A stretch of DNA of 12,364 nucleotides from RGIG5612 sp045604025 (GCA_045604025.1 JAZUNG010000127.1:1-12364); one strand, 5' to 3'. Counted from the first letter of the stretch, positions 1-6,658 are shown. Made by a program: numbers and translations. Notes: generated by a model from the letters alone, not told the origin.

Positions 1-317
1 AGGCCACGATAGGAAGAGCCCTCATGCATATCACGCTGGATATCAAGAAGGAAGACATGAGGGAAATGTACAGTCTGGAGAGTCTCTCTGCGGTCAAGGT
101 CCTGGGCTTCAGAAAAGAAGCTGAACCGGTCCTTTCGGAGATCGCAAAGAAGGGCTCAATAGACCTGGTAACCAAACTGGCAGATTATGAGCCACGTGCT
201 TCCAAGGATATGATCATCCAGGCGGTAAAGGCTGATATGCTGTACAGGATGATCTGCATGAACAAGTTTGATACGGATCTGAAAACTCCTTATGAAGAAG
301 AGCTCAGAATTCTTTAA
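1..317 (+). CDS. C-terminal fragment of a probable tRNA(Met) cytidine acetate ligase (TmcAL, nucleotidyltransferase family)
   Basis: The reading frame is open from the left edge (first full codon at base 3) to a TAA at 315-317, so only about 104 C-terminal residues are visible; the ATG at 24 is probably internal. In this family the full protein is roughly 400 residues and uses ATP and acetate to acetylate the wobble cytidine of elongator tRNA(Met). The N-terminal nucleotidyltransferase domain lies outside the window, so the catalytic motifs cannot be checked. The assignment rests on the tail: an RALMHITLDI segment, then VKVLGF about 30 residues later, resembling the family's C-terminal pattern, plus position directly before pta-ackA, where this gene is commonly found in Clostridia. 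No obvious terminator separates it from pta, but a candidate pta promoter lies just downstream. It could be another helical C-terminus; confidence is moderate. Confidence 0.6.
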   Translation, partial: ATIGRALMHITLDIKKEDMREMYSLESLSAVKVLGFRKEAEPVLSEIAKKGSIDLVTKLADYEPRASKDMIIQAVKADMLYRMICMNKFDTDLKTPYEEELRIL

Positions 318-324
318 AATAGCC

Positions 325-352
325 TTGTTTTTCAGGTGTATTGATTTATAAT
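325..352 (+). promoter_or_regulatory. Candidate sigma-A promoter of pta-ackA
   Basis: A perfect -10 box TATAAT lies at 347-352, with TTGTTT at 325-330 as the -35 box and a 16-base spacer. Initiation would fall near base 359, giving a leader of about 60 bases before pta. Read-through from the upstream gene is also possible because no terminator is evident. This is a prediction from consensus matching only. Confidence 0.5.
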
Positions 353-417
353 AAAATATTGGTGAATCGCGCAAAAATGCGTTGTTCATATATAAAAAAA
401 CTTAAAGAGGTATGGTC

Positions 418-1416
418 ATGAAGTTTATTGAGAAAATTTTTGAACAGGCCAAGGCAGACAAGAAAACTATCGTTCTGCCGGAGTCTATGGACAGGAGGAC
501 CTATGAGGCAGCAGAGAAGATCCTCAAGCTGGGTATTGCCAATCTGATCATCATCGGTACTCCCGAAGAGATCGCCGAGCACGGCCAGGGATTTGATATC
601 ACAGGTGCTACTGTTATCGATCCTTTTACAGATCCTAACAAGCAGAAATATATTGACAAGTTTGTAGAGCTCAGAGGTGCCAAGGGCGTTACTCCTGAGT
701 CTGCAAAAGAGACTATCGAGAAGGATTACATGTATTATGCATGCCTGATGTGCAAGTGCGGCGATGCTGACGGTGCAGTTTCAGGTGCATGCCATTCAAC
801 AGGCAACACTATCAGACCTGCTCTGCAGCTGCTGAAGTGCAAGCCCGGTATCTCAGGCGTTTCAGGATTTTTCATCATGGATGTTCCCGATTGTGAGTTT
901 GGTGAGAACGGACTCTTCCTGTTCGCTGACTGCGCAGTAAGCCCTGACACAGATGAGGACAAGCTGGCAGAGGTTGCAGGACTTTCAGCAGAGTCATTTG
1001 AGGCATTTGTTGGCGCCAAGGCCAAGGTTGCCCTCCTGTCATTCTCATCTATGGGCAGCGCAAAGCACGAGAGAGTAGACATGGTTGCCAATGCCGCCGC
1101 AAAGGCAAAAGAGAGATTCCCTCAGTACGAGATCGACGGCGAGCTGCAGCTGGATGCAGCAATCGTTCCTTCAGTTGGTGCTTCCAAGGCTCCGAACAGC
1201 CCTGTAGCAGGCAAGGCCAATACTCTGATCTTTCCTTCACTTGAGGCAGGAAATATCGGATACAAGCTGGTTCAGAGACTGGCAAAGGCTGAGGCATACG
1301 GACCTGTTCTTCAGGGTCTGGCACTTCCTGTAAACGATCTGTCCAGAGGATGCTTTGCAGATGATATCGTTGGAACAGTAGCTCTGACAGCAGTACAGGC
1401 ACAGATGAGCAAATAA
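418..1416 (+). CDS. pta: Phosphate acetyltransferase
   Basis: Converts acetyl-CoA and phosphate to acetyl phosphate and CoA in the cytosol, the first step of the acetate/ATP branch. The product is 332 residues, normal for the short single-domain Pta class that lacks the extra N-terminal region of the enterobacterial enzyme. Family landmarks are the N-terminal KKTIVLPES segment, the SGACHSTGNTIRPALQ stretch near residue 125, and the SRGCFADDIVGTVALTAVQA tail. Ser309, Arg310 and the Asp315/Asp316 pair match residues described as catalytic or CoA-binding in the Methanosarcina thermophila enzyme. I chose the ATG at 418 over that at 412: the Shine-Dalgarno AAAGAGG at 404-410 is 7 bases from 418 but only 1 base from 412. 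ackA follows after 22 bases with no terminator, so the two are almost certainly one operon. Confidence 0.96.
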   Translation: MKFIEKIFEQAKADKKTIVLPESMDRRTYEAAEKILKLGIANLIIIGTPEEIAEHGQGFDITGATVIDPFTDPNKQKYIDKFVELRGAKGVTPESAKETIEKDYMYYACLMCKCGDADGAVSGACHSTGNTIRPALQLLKCKPGISGVSGFFIMDVPDCEFGENGLFLFADCAVSPDTDEDKLAEVAGLSAESFEAFVGAKAKVALLSFSSMGSAKHERVDMVANAAAKAKERFPQYEIDGELQLDAAIVPSVGASKAPNSPVAGKANTLIFPSLEAGNIGYKLVQRLAKAEAYGPVLQGLALPVNDLSRGCFADDIVGTVALTAVQAQMSK

Positions 1417-1438
1417 TCAATTATCAAGGAGAAAATTC

Positions 1439-2641
1439 ATGAAAATATTAGTTATTAACTGCGGTAGTTCATCACTGAAGTATCAGCTGATCGACTCTGA
1501 GACAGAAGGCGTACTGGCAAAGGGTCTGTGCGAGCGTATCGGTATCGATGGCAGCTGCATCACATATCAGAAAGCAGGAGCTGACAAGATCAAGACTGAG
1601 ACTCCCATGCCTGACCATACCAGAGCTGTGGAGCTGGTAATAAATGCCCTGACTGATCCTGAAACAGGCGTTATCAAGGATCTTTCCGAAATCGGTGCTG
1701 TTGGACACAGAGTAGTTCACGGCGGTGAGAAGTTCGCTTCATCAGTAATGATCACTGACGAGGTTATGGCAGCCGTTGAGGAGTGCAACGATCTGGCACC
1801 TCTTCACAATCCTGCAAATATCATCGGTATCAACGCATGCAAAGAGCTGATGCCCGGTGTTCCTCAGGTAGGCGTATTTGATACGGCTTTTCATCAGACC
1901 ATGCCCGAGGAAGCTTTCATTTATGGTATTCCTTATGAGTACTATACAAAGTACGGCGTAAGAAAGTACGGCTTCCACGGAACATCTCATTCATATGTTT
2001 CCAAGAGAGTTGCAGAGCTTCTGGGCAAGGATTACAGCGAGATCAAGACCATCGTCTGCCATCTGGGCAACGGTGCTTCCATCTGTGCAGTAGACAAGGG
2101 CAAGTCTGTTGAGACTTCCATGGGTATGACTCCTCTGAACGGTCTGATCATGGGAACTCGTTCTGGTGATATCGATCCCGGTGTCATCGAGTATCTGGCA
2201 AACAAAGAGAATCTGGATCTTGCAGGCGTTATGAACATCCTGAACAAGAAGTCAGGTATGCTGGGACTGTCCGGACTGTCATCAGACTTCCGTGATATCG
2301 ACCAGGCTATGGAGGAAGGAAACCTTCATGCAAAGGTTGCATTTGATGCTTTCATTCACAGAGTAGTATCATATGTTGGCGCTTATGCAGCTGTCATGAA
2401 CGGAGTAGATGCTATCGTATTTACAGCTGGTGTCGGAGAGAACGATCCTTCTGTAAGAGCAGCTATCGCAGAGCATTTCACTTATCTTGGAGCAGAGATA
2501 GACCCTGTTAAGAACAGACAGCGCGCTGACGAGATGATCATTTCAACAGACGCTTCCAAGGTTAAACTCCTGGTAGTTGCAACCAACGAAGAGCTTATGA
2601 TCGCAAGAGATACCCTCCGTCTGGTAAACGAAGCAAAATAA
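1439..2641 (+). CDS. ackA: Acetate kinase
   Basis: Transfers phosphate from acetyl phosphate to ADP, yielding acetate and ATP by substrate-level phosphorylation; it works with Pta encoded just upstream. The length of 400 residues is typical. The sugar kinase/Hsp70/actin (ASKHA) fold is evident from the N-terminal NCGSSSLKYQLID phosphate loop, the HLGNGASICAVDKGKSVETS block near residues 208-227 and TAGVGEND near 329-336. Residues matching the essential set of the Methanosarcina enzyme fall at the same numbers: Asn7, Arg91 (VGHRVVHGG), His180 (YGFHGTSH), Arg241 (MGTRSGD) and Glu384 (ATNEELMI). The start is supported by AAGGAG at 1426-1431, 7 bases before the ATG. An inverted repeat just past the gene may end the pta-ackA transcript. 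No damage or odd composition is visible. Confidence 0.97.
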   Translation: MKILVINCGSSSLKYQLIDSETEGVLAKGLCERIGIDGSCITYQKAGADKIKTETPMPDHTRAVELVINALTDPETGVIKDLSEIGAVGHRVVHGGEKFASSVMITDEVMAAVEECNDLAPLHNPANIIGINACKELMPGVPQVGVFDTAFHQTMPEEAFIYGIPYEYYTKYGVRKYGFHGTSHSYVSKRVAELLGKDYSEIKTIVCHLGNGASICAVDKGKSVETSMGMTPLNGLIMGTRSGDIDPGVIEYLANKENLDLAGVMNILNKKSGMLGLSGLSSDFRDIDQAMEEGNLHAKVAFDAFIHRVVSYVGAYAAVMNGVDAIVFTAGVGENDPSVRAAIAEHFTYLGAEIDPVKNRQRADEMIISTDASKVKLLVVATNEELMIARDTLRLVNEAK

Positions 2642-2663
2642 TTTAAAAAAGTTAAATTAATGT

Positions 2664-2692
2664 TTGACAAAGCCGTGCTGCATGAGTATAAT
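2664..2692 (+). promoter_or_regulatory. Consensus sigma-A promoter of rpmF
   Basis: TTGACA at 2664-2669 and TATAAT at 2687-2692 are separated by exactly 17 bases, a perfect match to the housekeeping promoter consensus. Initiation would be near base 2699, giving a leader of about 46 bases before the rpmF ATG. The -10 box lies mostly in the loop of the inverted repeat at 2671-2706. The promoter prediction itself is strong; strength in the cell is inferred. Confidence 0.8.
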
Positions 2693-2709
2693 TATGCAGT
2701 ACGGCTTTT
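2671..2709 (+). terminator. Probable terminator of pta-ackA (inverted repeat overlapping the rpmF promoter)
   Basis: A 13-base arm at 2671-2683 (AGCCGTGCTGCAT) and its partner at 2694-2706 (ATGCAGTACGGCT) are complementary except for one G-U wobble. The loop is 10 bases, and the 3' arm runs into TTTT. The T tract is short, so termination may be partial. The same symmetry could instead be an operator for a protein bound across the -10 box. Confidence 0.6.
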
Positions 2710-2744
2710 GAGCCGTTTATATGAATTACAAGGAGGTGTAAGCT

Positions 2745-2930
2745 ATGTCGATATGCCCTAAGAATAAAGTTTCAAAAGCAAGACGTGATAAGAGGAGAGC
2801 AAACTGGAAAATGACTGCTCCGAATCTTGCTGTATGCTCAACATGCGGAGAGCTTGTTATGCCGCACAGAGTATGCAAGAATTGTGGTTCATACAACAAG
2901 CGTACCATCGTTGCTAAGGACGCTGAGTAA
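2745..2930 (+). CDS. rpmF: 50S ribosomal protein L32
   Basis: Small basic protein of the large ribosomal subunit, 61 residues, within the usual range. The N-terminal half has the diagnostic SKARRDKRRANWKM segment (residues 10-23). The second half carries a zinc ribbon with Cys31-x2-Cys34 and Cys44-x2-Cys47, so this is the zinc-binding form rather than a cysteine-free paralogue. The N-terminus reads MSICPKNK rather than the MAVPKRK common elsewhere, a version I associate with Lachnospiraceae. The ribosome binding site AAGGAGGTG (2730-2738) is very strong and ends 6 bases before the ATG. The gene has its own consensus promoter and its own terminator, so it appears to be monocistronic here. In many Firmicutes it is preceded by a DUF177 (YceD) gene and followed by plsX; neither is adjacent here. 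Confidence 0.96.
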   Translation: MSICPKNKVSKARRDKRRANWKMTAPNLAVCSTCGELVMPHRVCKNCGSYNKRTIVAKDAE

Positions 2931-2947
2931 TTTCCATATGATCTGTG

Positions 2948-2980
2948 GCCCTGCACATTTTAGTGCAGGGCTTTTTTTTT
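2948..2980 (+). terminator. Rho-independent terminator of rpmF
   Basis: A perfect 9-bp stem pairs GCCCTGCAC (2948-2956) with GTGCAGGGC (2963-2971). The loop is ATTTTA, and nine T residues follow directly (2972-2980). This is a textbook intrinsic terminator 17 bases past the rpmF stop codon. Confidence 0.95.
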
Positions 2981-2993
2981 ATTTCATATATAG

Positions 2994-2999
2994 TATAAT
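2994..2999 (+). promoter_or_regulatory. Candidate -10 box for the lipoprotein gene
   Basis: TATAAT sits at 2994-2999, just past the rpmF terminator and 58 bases before the lipoprotein ATG. No recognisable -35 box is found at 16-18 bases upstream, where the T tract of the terminator lies, so the call is weak. A short perfect hairpin (CTGATC at 3022-3027 with GATCAG at 3031-3036) lies in the presumed leader, followed by a strong GAGGAGGTG ribosome binding site. Confidence 0.35.
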
Positions 3000-3057
3000 A
3001 AAAGAGTCTTAGGACAGAGTTCTGATCAAAGATCAGTGTTTTACGAGGAGGTGTAAA

Positions 3058-3996
3058 ATGAAAAGAATTCTAGCAGTTATAGTTGCATTGATAATGGTTT
3101 CAGCGCTGGCAGCCTGTGGATCATCGGGCGGAAACAAGCCTGCCGGTAATGAAACAACAGGAGGTGCCGAGATCCAGACCACGGCTGCCGGAGGAGACCA
3201 GCAGGAGACTGCCGGAGGAGAAACAGAGGCGGGAGACGAAACTGAAATTGAAACAGCCGGCGAGGCAGAGACAGAACCGGAGGCTGATGTCGATGGGGAA
3301 CTGATACTGGATGCGGAAGGCGTCAAGGTTTACTCACAGGGCATCTCGGAGGATGATTTCTGGGGAGCAGTCGTCAATCTTACCCTCATCAACAATGCGG
3401 GAAAGACTCTGACATTCCAGCCGCGTAAGACATCTGTCAACGGAATAATGGTTGACCCTTCCATGTCAGAAACCCTGGAAGACGGAGAAACAGTGGAAAC
3501 CACGCTGGAATTCCTGGATGATTTTGACACTCTGGGAATCGAAACAGTTGCGGAGGTTGAGTTCGCTCTTCATATTTATGATGAGGACTGGAAGGTACTG
3601 GTTGACTCTGAACAGATAGTTGTCAGAAATCCGGATGCCGGATCCTATACACAGCTGTTTGATGACAGAGGAGAAGTTGCCTATGATGAAGACGGTATCA
3701 AGATAGTGGTTCAAGGTCTGGAAGACAGTTTCTTCGGTCCACAGGTGCTGGTCTACATCGAAAATGACAGCAAACAGGATATATCAGTCAGCGCACTTGA
3801 AGCAACAGTAGATGGAGTTGAAATGGATCCTACCATGTATCAGGATGTCCTGGTTGGAAAGGTAGCCATAGGAAAAGTATCATTTAATGATCTGGATGCA
3901 GACACGATCGAAGAGTTGGAGATCTCATTCCACATAGAGGTCATGGATGATTTTGAGGACATTGCGGATACCGACCCGATAACGGTCACATTCTGA
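3058..3996 (+). CDS. Secreted lipoprotein with acidic linker and duplicated beta-rich domain, function unknown
   Basis: The 312-residue product has a short type II signal peptide: Lys2-Arg3, a hydrophobic core at residues 4-16, and a lipobox LAAC with the lipidated cysteine at residue 20. It should be exported and anchored to the outer face of the membrane. Residues 21 to about 80 form a Gly/Thr/Glu-rich, strongly acidic linker with almost no basic residues. Two related domains follow, starting near residues 88 and 213 and offset by about 125 residues. Paired landmarks are GVKVYSQGI with GIKIVVQGL, and VNGIMVDPSM with VDGVEMDPTM. Alternating hydrophobic residues suggest beta-sandwich folds of the kind found in many clostridial surface lipoproteins. 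I do not recognise a named family. The strong GAGGAGGTG upstream fixes the start. The zinc-ribbon gene follows 38 bases later with no terminator, suggesting cotranscription. Confidence 0.85.
   Translation: MKRILAVIVALIMVSALAACGSSGGNKPAGNETTGGAEIQTTAAGGDQQETAGGETEAGDETEIETAGEAETEPEADVDGELILDAEGVKVYSQGISEDDFWGAVVNLTLINNAGKTLTFQPRKTSVNGIMVDPSMSETLEDGETVETTLEFLDDFDTLGIETVAEVEFALHIYDEDWKVLVDSEQIVVRNPDAGSYTQLFDDRGEVAYDEDGIKIVVQGLEDSFFGPQVLVYIENDSKQDISVSALEATVDGVEMDPTMYQDVLVGKVAIGKVSFNDLDADTIEELEISFHIEVMDDFEDIADTDPITVTF
3185..3221 (+). repeat. 13-base direct repeat in the lipoprotein linker
   Basis: CTGCCGGAGGAGA occurs at 3185-3197 and again at 3209-3221, a period of 24 bases or eight codons. The encoded linker shows loose eight-residue periodicity rich in Thr, Gly and Glu, consistent with growth by slippage or local duplication. 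Confidence 0.7.
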
Positions 3997-4034
3997 CATA
4001 TTGTTTTTTGAATATTGCAGAAAGGAGAATCATC

Positions 4035-4847
4035 ATGGGATTATTCAGTAAGGAAGCCTGCGCATTCTGTGGCAAGGAAGTGGGAGCCTTAAGCAGAACA
4101 AAGATAGCAGGCGGAGATTATATCTGCACAGACTGCAAGTATCTGACACACCCGTTTATCAGAAAGGATAAACTGAATACGGAGCAGACCAGGGCACTCA
4201 TGGAAGAGATGGCACGAGATGAGGAGTATTTCCAGTCTGTAGTCTGGAGCAAGCCTTACAATATCAGTGCCGGCGGCAAACGGTTCATCTTCTATCACAA
4301 TAATGAGACCAAAGAATTCGCACTTAGCACTCCTGAGACAGAAAAATACAAGAATCACCCTGTATTTTCGCTTTATATGGTCAGACCATATGACAAGAAC
4401 CAGGAATGGTTTCAGCAGCAGGATAACTCAAGACCGCTTCCTCCGCTTACCAGAGAGCAGTATAAAGAGATGATCACTCTTCAGGAGAAAAAAGGCGCTG
4501 ACGGCAAGCTTGAAGGCTGGGTAATGTATATACCGTACTTCCGTGAGCATATGAATATCGAGATCACATTCCCTGGCACAGCTAATGAGAAGGATGTACG
4601 GGGCTTCTATAATGGAGTCCGTGATACTATCGCCATGGCAAATGCCAATGCAAATGAGCAGGCTGTAAGAAATATGAAAATGCAGCAGACCAATGCTGCT
4701 CAGACCGCCAGCGAGATGCTGAAGGCTGCCATCAGAGGCGAAGGAACCGAAGGAGTGGCTGAAAAGCTGAAGGAAGGCATCGAAACTGCCAATGATATTA
4801 ATGAAGGCAAGGTCAAGAGAGGCCTCTTTGGAAGACTGAAGAAATAA
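4035..4847 (+). CDS. Zinc-ribbon protein with DUF4428-like N-terminus, function unknown
   Basis: Product of 270 residues from the ATG at 4035, chosen because AAAGGAG at 4021-4027 lies 7 bases upstream; an in-frame ATG at 4008 has no such site. The N-terminus MGLFSKEACAFCGKEVG with Cys9-x2-Cys12 and Cys31-x2-Cys34 forms a treble-cysteine-pair zinc ribbon resembling the DUF4428 domain, which is recurrent in Firmicutes proteins of unknown role. The middle (about residues 70-200) has alternating hydrophobic segments ending in ITFPGTANEKDVRGFYNGV, possibly a PH-like or other beta-rich fold. From about residue 200 the chain is helical and rich in Ala, Asn, Gln and Glu, ending in a basic RGLFGRLKK tail that could touch membrane. 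There is no signal peptide or membrane segment, so it is probably cytosolic. It sits between the lipoprotein and flotillin genes. The family name is from memory of the motif; function is not known. Confidence 0.8.
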   Translation: MGLFSKEACAFCGKEVGALSRTKIAGGDYICTDCKYLTHPFIRKDKLNTEQTRALMEEMARDEEYFQSVVWSKPYNISAGGKRFIFYHNNETKEFALSTPETEKYKNHPVFSLYMVRPYDKNQEWFQQQDNSRPLPPLTREQYKEMITLQEKKGADGKLEGWVMYIPYFREHMNIEITFPGTANEKDVRGFYNGVRDTIAMANANANEQAVRNMKMQQTNAAQTASEMLKAAIRGEGTEGVAEKLKEGIETANDINEGKVKRGLFGRLKK

Positions 4848-4887
4848 AACATATATACTGAATAAACACAATCAATATTAAGTAATG

Positions 4888-4926
4888 AAGCTGCTATCTT
4901 TCCATTGTGGAAGGATAGCAGCTTTT
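4888..4926 (+). terminator. Rho-independent terminator after the zinc-ribbon gene
   Basis: A 16-bp stem pairs 4888-4903 with 4909-4924 through a single G-U wobble, with the loop ATTGT, and runs into TTTT. It lies 40 bases past the stop codon and separates the lipoprotein/zinc-ribbon transcript from the flotillin gene. Confidence 0.88.
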
Positions 4927-4944
4927 ATTATGCTGCAGATATCA

Positions 4945-4973
4945 TTTATCGGGATCCGGGCTTTTCGTATAAT
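4945..4973 (+). promoter_or_regulatory. Candidate promoter of the flotillin gene
   Basis: A perfect TATAAT at 4968-4973 has TTTATC at 4945-4950 as a poor -35 box, spaced 17 bases. Initiation near 4980 would give a leader of about 80 bases. Its position just after a terminator supports the call, but the -35 box matches only half the consensus. Confidence 0.45.
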
Positions 4974-5059
4974 CTCTCTCAAGAAAAACAACAAGGCCGC
5001 GCAGATGCTTAATAAAAAATGCATCTATGAGCACGGCGAAGATGCGAAAGGAGAGCACA

Positions 5060-6592
5060 ATGAAAATTTTAGGAATTCCGGTTGGACTTGCAGCAGTGAT
5101 AATTGCAGCGATAATCCTGATCATCATCCTGCTTCTTTCCGGATATGTTAAAGCACCTACCGATAGAGCGTTCATCATTTCAGGTATCAAGAAGAAACCC
5201 AGAGTACTGATAGGACGCGCGGGAGTCAAGGTTCCGTTCTTTGAGAGAAAAGACGAACTGATCCTGAAACAGATCAGCATAGATATCAAAACGAACGGAT
5301 ATATCCCGACCAAGGATTTCATCGGTGTAGACATCGACGCAGTAGCGAAGATCAGAGTGCTGACATACAAAGATGTGAATCCGGACAGGGGAGTTACCGA
5401 AGAGATGGCCATGGCTGCCATGAAGAACTTCCTTAACATGAAAGAAGAGCAGATCCGGATGGCACTTACAGATTCACTGCAGGGTAATATGAGAGAGATC
5501 ATAGGAACCCAGACTCTGAAGAATCTGTGCAACGACCGCAAGACGTTCGGTGATGAGGTCCAGGCAAAGGCTCAGAAGGACATGAACGCCCTGGGTATCT
5601 GGATCGAATCCTGCAACATCCAGAAGATCGAGGATGAGAACAACCTGATCAATGCACTCGGCCAGGACAACATGAGCCAGATCCAGAAGGATGCTTCTAT
5701 AGCAAAGGCTCAGGCAGACAGAGACGTAGCTGTAGCCAAGGCAGAGGCTGCCAAGGCAGCAAACGATGCTCAGGTAGCTGCAGATGCAGAGATCGCCGAG
5801 AGGCAGAACGAACTGGCTATCAAGAAGGCAGCTCTGAAGAAAGAGGCTGATATCAAGCAGGCCGAAGCAGACGCAGCATACGCCATCCAGGAGCAGGAGC
5901 AGAGACGTTCGATCGAGGTCGCAAACGCAAACGCAGATATTGCAAAGCAGGAGCGCGAGGTCGAGCTGAAGCAGAGAGAAGCCGAGGTCAAGGAGCAGGA
6001 GCTGGCTGCATCCATCAGGAAGCAGGCAGAAGCTGAGAAGTACAAAGTGCAGCAGGACTCCGAGGCAGATCTGTACAGACGCCAGAAGGACGCTGAGGCC
6101 AGAAAGTACGAAGAGCAGCAGGCTGCAGAAGCCCTGAAGATCAAGGCAGATGCTCTGAAGTACGAGAAGGAGCAGCAGGCAGCAGGTATCGCAGCAGTAG
6201 GTGAGGCAGAAGCAAAGGCTATCCAGGCCAAAGGATTGGCAGAAGCCGAGGCTATGGAGAAGAAAGCCGAAGCCATGAAGAAATATGGTCAGGCAGCTAT
6301 CATCGAAATGATCGTGAAGGCTCTTCCGGACATGGCCGGCGCAGTAGCAAAACCTCTTGAGAATATCGACAAAGTAACGATCATCGACGGAGGCGGCCAG
6401 GGCACAGGCGTAGACAATATGGGTGGATACGTACCTTCGGTACTGGCCAAAACGATCGAGTCTGTAAAGGAAGTGACTGGAGTGGACCTGCGGGAAGTCA
6501 TGAGGGCAGAAACCTACGATGCCAAGGTCAACAGAAACGTCAATGTGACCGGACTGGAAGGCCTGAGTGATATCGCAGAGGCGCTGCAGTAA
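5060..6592 (+). CDS. floT: Flotillin-family SPFH-domain membrane protein
   Basis: Scaffold protein of functional membrane microdomains in the flotillin (FloT/YuaG) family, 510 residues, almost the same length as Bacillus subtilis FloT. One N-terminal hydrophobic segment (about residues 3-28) anchors it. The SPFH/band-7 domain follows with APTDRAFIISGIKKKPRVLI, AGVKVPFFERKD and IPTKDFIGVDIDAVAKI. From about residue 210 to 410 is a long Ala/Glu/Lys/Gln coiled coil with the EA-rich repeats typical of flotillins. The C-terminal part keeps IEMIVKALPDMAGAVAKPLENIDKVTIIDGG and a VTGVDLREVM end. The start at 5060 is set by AAAGGAG (5047-5053), six bases upstream; an earlier in-frame ATG at 5027 lacks a site. 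The usual NfeD-type partner gene is not adjacent; the neighbours are the zinc-ribbon gene upstream and convergent gdhA downstream. The family is clear; the symbol assumes orthology with FloT. Confidence 0.9.
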   Translation: MKILGIPVGLAAVIIAAIILIIILLLSGYVKAPTDRAFIISGIKKKPRVLIGRAGVKVPFFERKDELILKQISIDIKTNGYIPTKDFIGVDIDAVAKIRVLTYKDVNPDRGVTEEMAMAAMKNFLNMKEEQIRMALTDSLQGNMREIIGTQTLKNLCNDRKTFGDEVQAKAQKDMNALGIWIESCNIQKIEDENNLINALGQDNMSQIQKDASIAKAQADRDVAVAKAEAAKAANDAQVAADAEIAERQNELAIKKAALKKEADIKQAEADAAYAIQEQEQRRSIEVANANADIAKQEREVELKQREAEVKEQELAASIRKQAEAEKYKVQQDSEADLYRRQKDAEARKYEEQQAAEALKIKADALKYEKEQQAAGIAAVGEAEAKAIQAKGLAEAEAMEKKAEAMKKYGQAAIIEMIVKALPDMAGAVAKPLENIDKVTIIDGGGQGTGVDNMGGYVPSVLAKTIESVKEVTGVDLREVMRAETYDAKVNRNVNVTGLEGLSDIAEALQ

Positions 6593-6658
6593 ATGCAGAC
6601 ACAAAGCATACTGGCAGACTAAAAGAAGTCTGAAATAACAGAACCAGGAAGTGCAGAT

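Noticed and set aside
735..1091. Minus-strand open frame opposite pta
   Set aside because: It lies wholly within a fully conserved Pta gene and has a Ser/Ala-rich composition typical of an antisense shadow.
2827..3012. 61-codon open frame overlapping rpmF
   Set aside because: It overlaps L32 out of frame and crosses the rpmF terminator; it is a shadow.
4428..4871. 147-codon minus-strand open frame opposite the zinc-ribbon gene
   Set aside because: The sense gene has a strong ribosome binding site and a CxxC pair motif, and the antisense frame shows nothing recognisable.
4885..5151. 88-codon plus-strand open frame over the flotillin leader
   Set aside because: It starts inside a terminator hairpin, has no suitable ribosome binding site and runs out of frame into the flotillin gene.
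5474..6604. 376-codon open frame on the minus strand opposite the flotillin gene
   Set aside because: It mirrors the Ala/Gln/Glu/Lys-rich coiled coil, giving an implausible Leu/Cys/Ser-rich protein with no recognisable domain. The sense frame is a well-conserved flotillin with a good ribosome binding site.
6615..6632. Short hairpin CAGACT/AGTCTG after the flotillin gene as its terminator
   Set aside because: The stem is only 6 bp and no T run follows; it cannot be supported as an intrinsic terminator.
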